A stretch of DNA of 64,000 bases. Origin: Catellatospora sp. KI3 (GTDB lineage: Bacteria > Actinomycetota > Actinomycetes > Mycobacteriales > Micromonosporaceae). Location of the stretch: assembly GCF_029948125.1 (NCBI RefSeq), contig NZ_JASAMB010000001.1, positions 434,001 through 498,000 of the forward strand, in the 5' to 3' direction. The notes beneath the pieces were generated by a model that worked only from the letters and a program-made list of their open reading frames with translations, did not search any database and had not been told where the DNA came from. The translations under genes and the position numbers were made by a program. Shown here piece by piece: positions 60,179-64,000 of the stretch. Positions within the stretch are counted from its first letter, which is position 1, and the number at the start of each line of letters is the position of its first letter.

Positions 60179-61137
60179 TCGAGCACGATCTTCCCGAAGG
60201 CGTGCCCCGCCGCCAGCTCCTCGAACGCGGTGCGCGCCTGCGAGAAGCCGTACACCCCGGCGACCACCGGGCTGATCTTCTTAGCCGCCAGCAGCTCCAG
60301 TAGCGCCGCCAGCTCCTCCCTGGTGCCCATGGTCGACCCGACGATCTCCTGCTGCAGGAAGAACACCCGGCGCAGGTCGACCGTGGCCAGGTGACCCGAC
60401 GTCGAGCCCGACACCACGATCCGGCCGCCCGGCTTGGTGTTCTTGATCGAGTGGTCGAACGTCGCGGCGCCGACCGTCTCGATCACCACTTCCACCCGCT
60501 CGGGCAGGCGGTCACCCGTGGCCAGCGCGGACGCGCCCAGCGCCTGCGCCTGCTCCCGCTTGGCCGCGTCGCGGCTGGTGGCGTACACCCGCGCGCCCAG
60601 TGCCCGGCCCAGCACGATCGCCGCGGTGGCCACCCCGCCGCCCGCGCCCTGCACCAGCACGCTGTCGCCCTCGCGCACCCGCCCCCGCGTCGTCAGCATC
60701 CGGTACGCCGTGAGCCACGCCGTCGGCACGCACGCCGCGTCGGTCCAGCTCATCCCCTCGGGCTTGGGCACCAGGTTGCGCCGCGGCACGGCCACCAGGT
60801 CGGCCAGCGTGCCCGGGTGCAGTTCGGACAGCAGGGTACGGCGCGGATCCAGGGTCTCGTCGCCACCGCCCGCCGCCGGGTCCCCGATCACGGCGTGCAC
60901 GACCACCTCGTTGCCGTCAGCGTCCACCCCCGCCGCGTCGTTGCCCAGGATCATCGGCAGCTTGTCCGCCGACAGCCCGACCCCCTTGAGCGACCAGAGG
61001 TCGTGGTGGTTCAGCGCGCTCGCGCGCACCCGCACCGTCGTCCACCCCTCCGGCACCTCGGGCTCCGGCCGCTCCCCGACGACCAGCCCCGCCAACGGAT
61101 CATCCTCATTGATCGATTCCGCATAAACCGCACGCAT
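60166..61137 (-). CDS. MDR-superfamily NAD(P)H-dependent oxidoreductase (quinone reductase-like)
   Basis: 323 residues. GroES-like N-terminal domain with NHHDLWSLKG and LGNDAAGV, Rossmann domain with VLVQGAGGGVATAAI near 165-180, and C-terminal SGSTSGHLATVDLRRVFFLQQEIVGSTMGT. Annotated relatives are zinc-binding dehydrogenases or quinone/enoyl reductases; structural zinc cysteines are not evident. A TAGCGT box ends 7 nt before the ATG. Confidence 0.85.
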   Translation of the reverse strand: MRAVYAESINEDDPLAGLVVGERPEPEVPEGWTTVRVRASALNHHDLWSLKGVGLSADKLPMILGNDAAGVDADGNEVVVHAVIGDPAAGGGDETLDPRRTLLSELHPGTLADLVAVPRRNLVPKPEGMSWTDAACVPTAWLTAYRMLTTRGRVREGDSVLVQGAGGGVATAAIVLGRALGARVYATSRDAAKREQAQALGASALATGDRLPERVEVVIETVGAATFDHSIKNTKPGGRIVVSGSTSGHLATVDLRRVFFLQQEIVGSTMGTREELAALLELLAAKKISPVVAGVYGFSQARTAFEELAAGHAFGKIVLDHSR

Positions 61138-61144
61138 ACCCGCG

Positions 61145-61150
61145 ACGCTA
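61145..61150 (-). promoter_or_regulatory. -10 box of the MDR gene, leaderless layout
   Basis: TAGCGT on the minus strand, 7 nt before the ATG at 61137. Confidence 0.5.
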
Positions 61151-61241
61151 ACAGCCCTCCCGGCGCACCCCGCGCCCACGCCGCACGCCACCGCGCGCGT
61201 CCCCACCGCGCGTGGGCATCGCGCGGAGGCGCCGCGCGGAG

Positions 61242-61303
61242 TGCAGTTTCGGGGAAACTGCGCGAATCCGATCCAAGATTCCAGCACTTTCCCCGAAACT
61301 GCA
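61242..61303 (+). repeat. 62-bp dispersed palindrome, copy 5
   Basis: Perfect 16-bp arms TGCAGTTTCGGGGAAA and complement, centre CCAAGATTCCAGCAC as in copy 3. Lies between two minus-strand genes (malic enzyme 3' end, MDR 5' end). Confidence 0.9.
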
Positions 61304-61340
61304 GCCTGACCCCACCGCCCGCGCGGCCCGCGCGGGTGGG

Positions 61341-62501
61341 TCAGCGGGTGACGGCGTCGCGGTGGGCGGCGTCGGCGACGGCCGCGGCGACCGCCGGGGC
61401 GACGCGCGGGTCCAGTGCGCTGGGCACGATCGCCTCGGGGCTGAGGTCGGCCGCGACCACGTCGGCGATCGCGTTGGCGGCGGCGAGCTTCATGCCCTCG
61501 GTGATCCGGGTGGCGCGGGCCTGCAGCGCGCCCCGGAAGATGCCCGGGAACGCGAGCACGTTGTTGATCTGGTTCGGAAAGTCGCTGCGCCCGGTGGCGA
61601 CGATCGCGGCGTACCGCGCGGCGACCTCCGGGTGGACCTCGGGCGTGGGGTTGGCCAGCGCGAAGATCATGGCGCCGGGCGCCATGCCGGCGACCGCCTC
61701 CTCCGGGATCTGCCCGCCCGACACGCCGATCAGCACGTCCGCACCGGACAGCGCGGCGGCGATGTCGCCGCGCACCCCGGCCGCGTTCGTACGCTGCGCC
61801 AGCTCCGCCTTGGCCGACCCGGCGACCAGGTCGGACCGCCCCTGGTGGATCGCGCCGCGCGAGTCGCACACGACCAGCGCGGCCGGGTCGACCCCGCCCG
61901 CCATCAGCATCTTCGCCACGGCCACCCCGGCCGCGCCGGCCCCGGAGATGACCACCCGCAGGTCGCCGAGCTTGCGCTCGGTCAGCGTCGCGGCGTTGCG
62001 CAGGGCGGCGAACACGACCACGGCGGTGCCGTGCTGGTCGTCGTGGAAGACCGGGATGTCCAGGGCCTCCACCAGCCGCTGCTCGATGTCGAAGCAGCGC
62101 GGCGCGGAGATGTCCTCCAGGTTGATCCCGCCGAAGCCGGGCGCGAGCGCCTTCACGATCGCCACGATCTCGTCGGGGTCCTGCGTGTCCAGGCAGACCG
62201 GCACCGCGTCGACCCCGCCGAACTGCTTGAACAGGACGGCCTTGCCCTCCATGACGGGGAGCGCGGCCTTAGGGCCGATGTTGCCCAGTCCGAGCACGGC
62301 CGAGCCGTCGGTGACGACCGCGACGGTGTGCCCCACCCAGGTGTAGTCGTAGGCCAGGGCCGGGTTCTGCGCGATCGCCTCGCAGACGAGCGCGACACCC
62401 GGGGTGTACGCCAGGGACAGGTCTTCTCGAGTGGCCAGGGGCACGGTGCTGGCGACGACCATCTTGCCGCCTCGGTGCCGTTCGAACGCCGGATGCTCCA
62501 C
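61341..62501 (-). CDS. Malic enzyme (malate to pyruvate, NAD(P)-dependent)
   Basis: 386 residues, short bacterial form without N-terminal ACT domain. Motifs: [60 protein letters not shown], and Rossmann [13 protein letters not shown]. It decarboxylates malate to pyruvate; cofactor preference is not readable with certainty. GGGAG ends 6 nt before the GTG at 62501; a GTG at 62525 would give 394 residues. Links the TCA pool (kgd) with pyruvate/acetyl-CoA (pta-ackA). Confidence 0.92.
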   Translation of the reverse strand: MEHPAFERHRGGKMVVASTVPLATREDLSLAYTPGVALVCEAIAQNPALAYDYTWVGHTVAVVTDGSAVLGLGNIGPKAALPVMEGKAVLFKQFGGVDAVPVCLDTQDPDEIVAIVKALAPGFGGINLEDISAPRCFDIEQRLVEALDIPVFHDDQHGTAVVVFAALRNAATLTERKLGDLRVVISGAGAAGVAVAKMLMAGGVDPAALVVCDSRGAIHQGRSDLVAGSAKAELAQRTNAAGVRGDIAAALSGADVLIGVSGGQIPEEAVAGMAPGAMIFALANPTPEVHPEVAARYAAIVATGRSDFPNQINNVLAFPGIFRGALQARATRITEGMKLAAANAIADVVAADLSPEAIVPSALDPRVAPAVAAAVADAAHRDAVTR

Positions 62502-62658
62502 GGTGGACTCCCATAGTCTCAACACACGGGCCGGTCGAGATCAACGACGGGTCAGCGTTGACGCGGCGCGGCGGAGTTCACGGGGTTCTCCCGAGGTCAG
62601 GAGTTTATTCCTGGTCTTATGCATGATCAACGACCGGGGTGTCCGGTTGGCGGATTTT

Positions 62659-62976
62659 TCACACTCCCTTGCCTCGCAGCAGCCGGGGCCGGGGCCAGTA
62701 GCGGCACAGCACCCGGCCGACGGCGTCGGCCACGCCGTACGCCCGGGAGTCGTCGGTGACCAGGTCGTTGTCGCCGCGCAGCCACCAGCCGCCGTCGCGC
62801 GCGGCCTCCACCCGCTTGACTACCAGCAGGTCAGGACGGGTACGGAACCGGGCGACCACCACATCGCCGGGCCGGATGGCGCGCCCGCCGCGGCGTACCA
62901 GCAGCATGTCGTCGTGGCGCAGGGTGGGCGCCATGGACGGTCCGCGCACGATTACGGGATACAGCGGCCAACGCAA
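62659..62976 (-). CDS. sodX: Nickel superoxide dismutase maturation protease
   Basis: 105 residues, S26/S24-like signal-peptidase fold without a membrane anchor. Catalytic S14 in RGPSMAPTL and K54 in LLVVKRV. It removes the N-terminal propeptide of SodN. Start is TTG at 62976, supported by GAGGAG 6 nt upstream. Divergent from sodN with a 78-bp gap. Confidence 0.92.
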   Translation of the reverse strand: MRWPLYPVIVRGPSMAPTLRHDDMLLVRRGGRAIRPGDVVVARFRTRPDLLVVKRVEAARDGGWWLRGDNDLVTDDSRAYGVADAVGRVLCRYWPRPRLLRGKGV

Positions 62977-63054
62977 TGTGTTCTCCTCGCCGGTATAGGG
63001 TCGACCTGGGGATCATTGTCCCGTTCAGACCTACCGCAACTCATGGAGGACCTG

Positions 63055-63450
63055 ATGCAGTTCTTCAAGCCGCGCACCGTGGTGAGCGCGCACTGCGACC
63101 TGCCCTGCGGCGTGTACGACCCGGCGCAGGCGCGGATCGAGGCCGAGTCGATCAAGGCCATCTGCGAGAAGTACCAGGCCAACACCGACCCCGAGTTCCG
63201 CACCCGGGCGCTGGTGATCAAGGAGCAGCGCGCTGAGCTGGTCAAGCACCACCTGTGGGTGCTGTGGACCGACTACTTCAAGGCGCCGCACTTCGAGAAG
63301 TACCCGCAGCTGCACCAGCTGTTCAACGAGGCCACCAAGCTGGCCGGCGCGGGCGGCGCGAAGGGCCAGGCCGACCCGGCCGTCGCCGAGCAGCTGCTCG
63401 GCAAGATCGAGGAGATCTCCAAGATCTTCTGGGAGACCAAGCAGGCCTGA
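63055..63450 (+). CDS. sodN: Nickel superoxide dismutase
   Basis: 131 residues. Propeptide MQFFKPRTVVSA followed by the nickel hook HCDLPCGVYDP; the mature protein would begin at H13 with ligands H1, C2 and C6. The remainder is the four-helix bundle ending KIFWETKQA. GGAGG at 63046-63050 lies before the ATG at 63055; the ATG at 63043 would place that site inside the gene. It detoxifies superoxide in the cytoplasm and needs divergent sodX. A nickel-regulator box was not found. Confidence 0.96.
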   Translation: MQFFKPRTVVSAHCDLPCGVYDPAQARIEAESIKAICEKYQANTDPEFRTRALVIKEQRAELVKHHLWVLWTDYFKAPHFEKYPQLHQLFNEATKLAGAGGAKGQADPAVAEQLLGKIEEISKIFWETKQA

Positions 63451-63460
63451 TCGGTCTCTT

Positions 63461-63498
63461 CTCCCGGTGTGCGGCCAGCGTCGGCGGCACACCGGGAG
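63461..63498 (+). terminator. Terminator after sodN
   Basis: CTCCCGGTGTGC / GCACACCGGGAG, 12-bp perfect arms with a 14-nt loop. The stem can extend through GGTCTC/GAGACC with a bulge. Confidence 0.75.
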
Positions 63499-63592
63499 AC
63501 CGCGTACGGGCTGCGCGTGCGGATTCCGGCTCACGCGGAACGCGCGCGGGTGCCCGGCCATGAGCTAGGCTCCGCGCCGGGGGGTTGGCGAG

Positions 63593-64000
63593 GTGAGTCA
63601 GATTCTGCACAGCACGGCGGAGCCGGTCACGGACAACGTCGTCGCGGTCACCGTGCCCGCCGACGGCGGCTGGCTCGGCATTCTGCGTACGGCGACCGCG
63701 GGGCTCGCCGCGCGCCTGCGCTTCGCGGGCGACAAGATCGAAGATCTGCGCATCGCCGTCGACGAGGCCTGCGCCATGCTGCTGGTCATCGCCCCACCCG
63801 GGGCCGACCTGCACTGCCGCTTCGAGATCGGCGAGACCGAACTGGGCGTGGTCGTCTCCGCCCCCGCCGACGCCCGCCGCAGACTCCCCGAGCCCTCCGC
63901 CTTCGCCTGGAAGGTCCTCAACGGCCTCACCTCACGCGTCGAGGCGGAACAGACCCCCGACCGCGCCACCATCCGCCTGGTAACCGAACTCCCCCACCCC
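63593..64000 (+). CDS. Anti-sigma regulatory factor (GHKL serine kinase family), 3' end outside the window
   Basis: 136 codons, open to the right edge. Contains LRIAVDEACAMLLVIAPPGADL, the N-box of RsbW/SpoIIAB-type anti-sigma ATPases (helix with E-A-C/N), and a C-terminal AFAWKVLNGLTSRVEAE segment typical of actinobacterial anti-sigma factors for SigF/SigB-type sigma factors. GTG start at 63593 with GGGGGTTGGCGAG upstream; TAGGCT at 63566-63571 may be its -10. The cognate sigma factor would be expected just beyond the window. Confidence 0.8.
   Translation, partial: MSQILHSTAEPVTDNVVAVTVPADGGWLGILRTATAGLAARLRFAGDKIEDLRIAVDEACAMLLVIAPPGADLHCRFEIGETELGVVVSAPADARRRLPEPSAFAWKVLNGLTSRVEAEQTPDRATIRLVTELPHP

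Noticed and set aside
60037-60303. 88-codon plus-strand frame overlapping the MDR gene end
   Set aside because: Arg/Gly-rich shadow of the neighbouring frames; the cysteine-rich frame ending at 60178 is more plausible.
62977-63054. Nickel-regulator (Nur) box between sodX and sodN
   Set aside because: Control by Nur is known for Streptomyces sodN, but no TTGCAA-N5-TTGCAA-like inverted repeat could be found in the gap.
1-64000. tRNA, rRNA, insertion sequences, integrases, replication origin
   Set aside because: No tRNA-like clover leaf, rRNA stretch, transposase or recombinase motifs, and no DnaA-box cluster were recognised on either strand.

Overview
The window is chromosomal DNA of a very high-GC actinobacterium. 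GC-rich third positions, long mirror frames opposite the real genes, GTG/TTG starts, and a gene set typical of filamentous and sporulating actinobacteria all point this way: a fused 2-oxoglutarate dehydrogenase of the Kgd type, nickel superoxide dismutase with its processing protease, a CvnD-type GTPase, DUF6104, DUF7144, DUF6325 and SHOCT proteins. Micromonosporaceae is the most likely family, but that is inference from gene content. No rRNA, tRNA, CRISPR array, transposase, integrase or plasmid function was seen, so this reads as core chromosome carrying several families of small intergenic repeats.

Layout. 0-1.8 kb: the C-terminal part of a formylglycine-generating enzyme and a GT-C membrane glycosyltransferase. 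1.9-11.3 kb: sugar and alpha-glucan metabolism, with phosphofructokinase, a GH63-like glycosidase, a glycogen debranching enzyme, a GT4 glucosyltransferase and branching enzyme GlgB. 11.4-18.3 kb: an orphan CvnD GTPase, a divergent TetR/MFS pair with three matching operator palindromes, and membrane proteins (a 685-residue sensor-like protein, YibE/F, DUF7144). 18.3-23.9 kb: a secreted S15/CocE hydrolase, FabG, and a DDAH-rocD operon for arginine/ornithine turnover. 23.9-32.7 kb: a minus-strand run of envelope or stress proteins (DUF6325, SHOCT, 4-TM, giant zinc-ribbon membrane protein, PLDc_N/SHOCT, PIN-like/FHA) next to a plus-strand HdeD. 32.7-36.3 kb: patatin and a secreted GH18 chitinase. 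36.6-42.4 kb: a two-component system divergent from an RND exporter. 42.4-49.2 kb: a lipoprotein, a hypothetical, and a DegP/HtrA protease behind a second, paralogous two-component system (the mprA-mprB-pepD arrangement). 49.2-51.6 kb: OlsB/OlsA ornithine-lipid genes and a hotdog protein. 51.7-59 kb: kgd, DUF6104, pta-ackA. 59-64 kb: a LysM protein, a small zinc-knuckle gene, an MDR oxidoreductase, malic enzyme, sodX/sodN, and the start of an anti-sigma factor.

The most striking structure is non-coding. (1) Five copies of a palindrome, each exactly 62 bp, with 16-bp arms (TGCAGTTTCGGGGAAA and its complement) and a partly conserved asymmetric centre (CCAAGATTC), lie between genes at 18.3, 32.7, 36.5, 59.6 and 61.2 kb. 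(2) A second palindrome family (GATCGC...GGTCA/TGACC...GCGATC) occurs three times in tandem at 23.5-23.8 kb and once as the kgd terminator. (3) A 37-bp repeat occurs at 3.27 and 21.02 kb. (4) The two paralogous two-component systems share the box T[TC]TCAG-N5-GTTCAGGG, once before the response regulator of one system and once before the RND exporter beside the other. (5) At least eight genes have a TANNNT box ending 6-7 nt before the start codon, the layout of leaderless transcripts.
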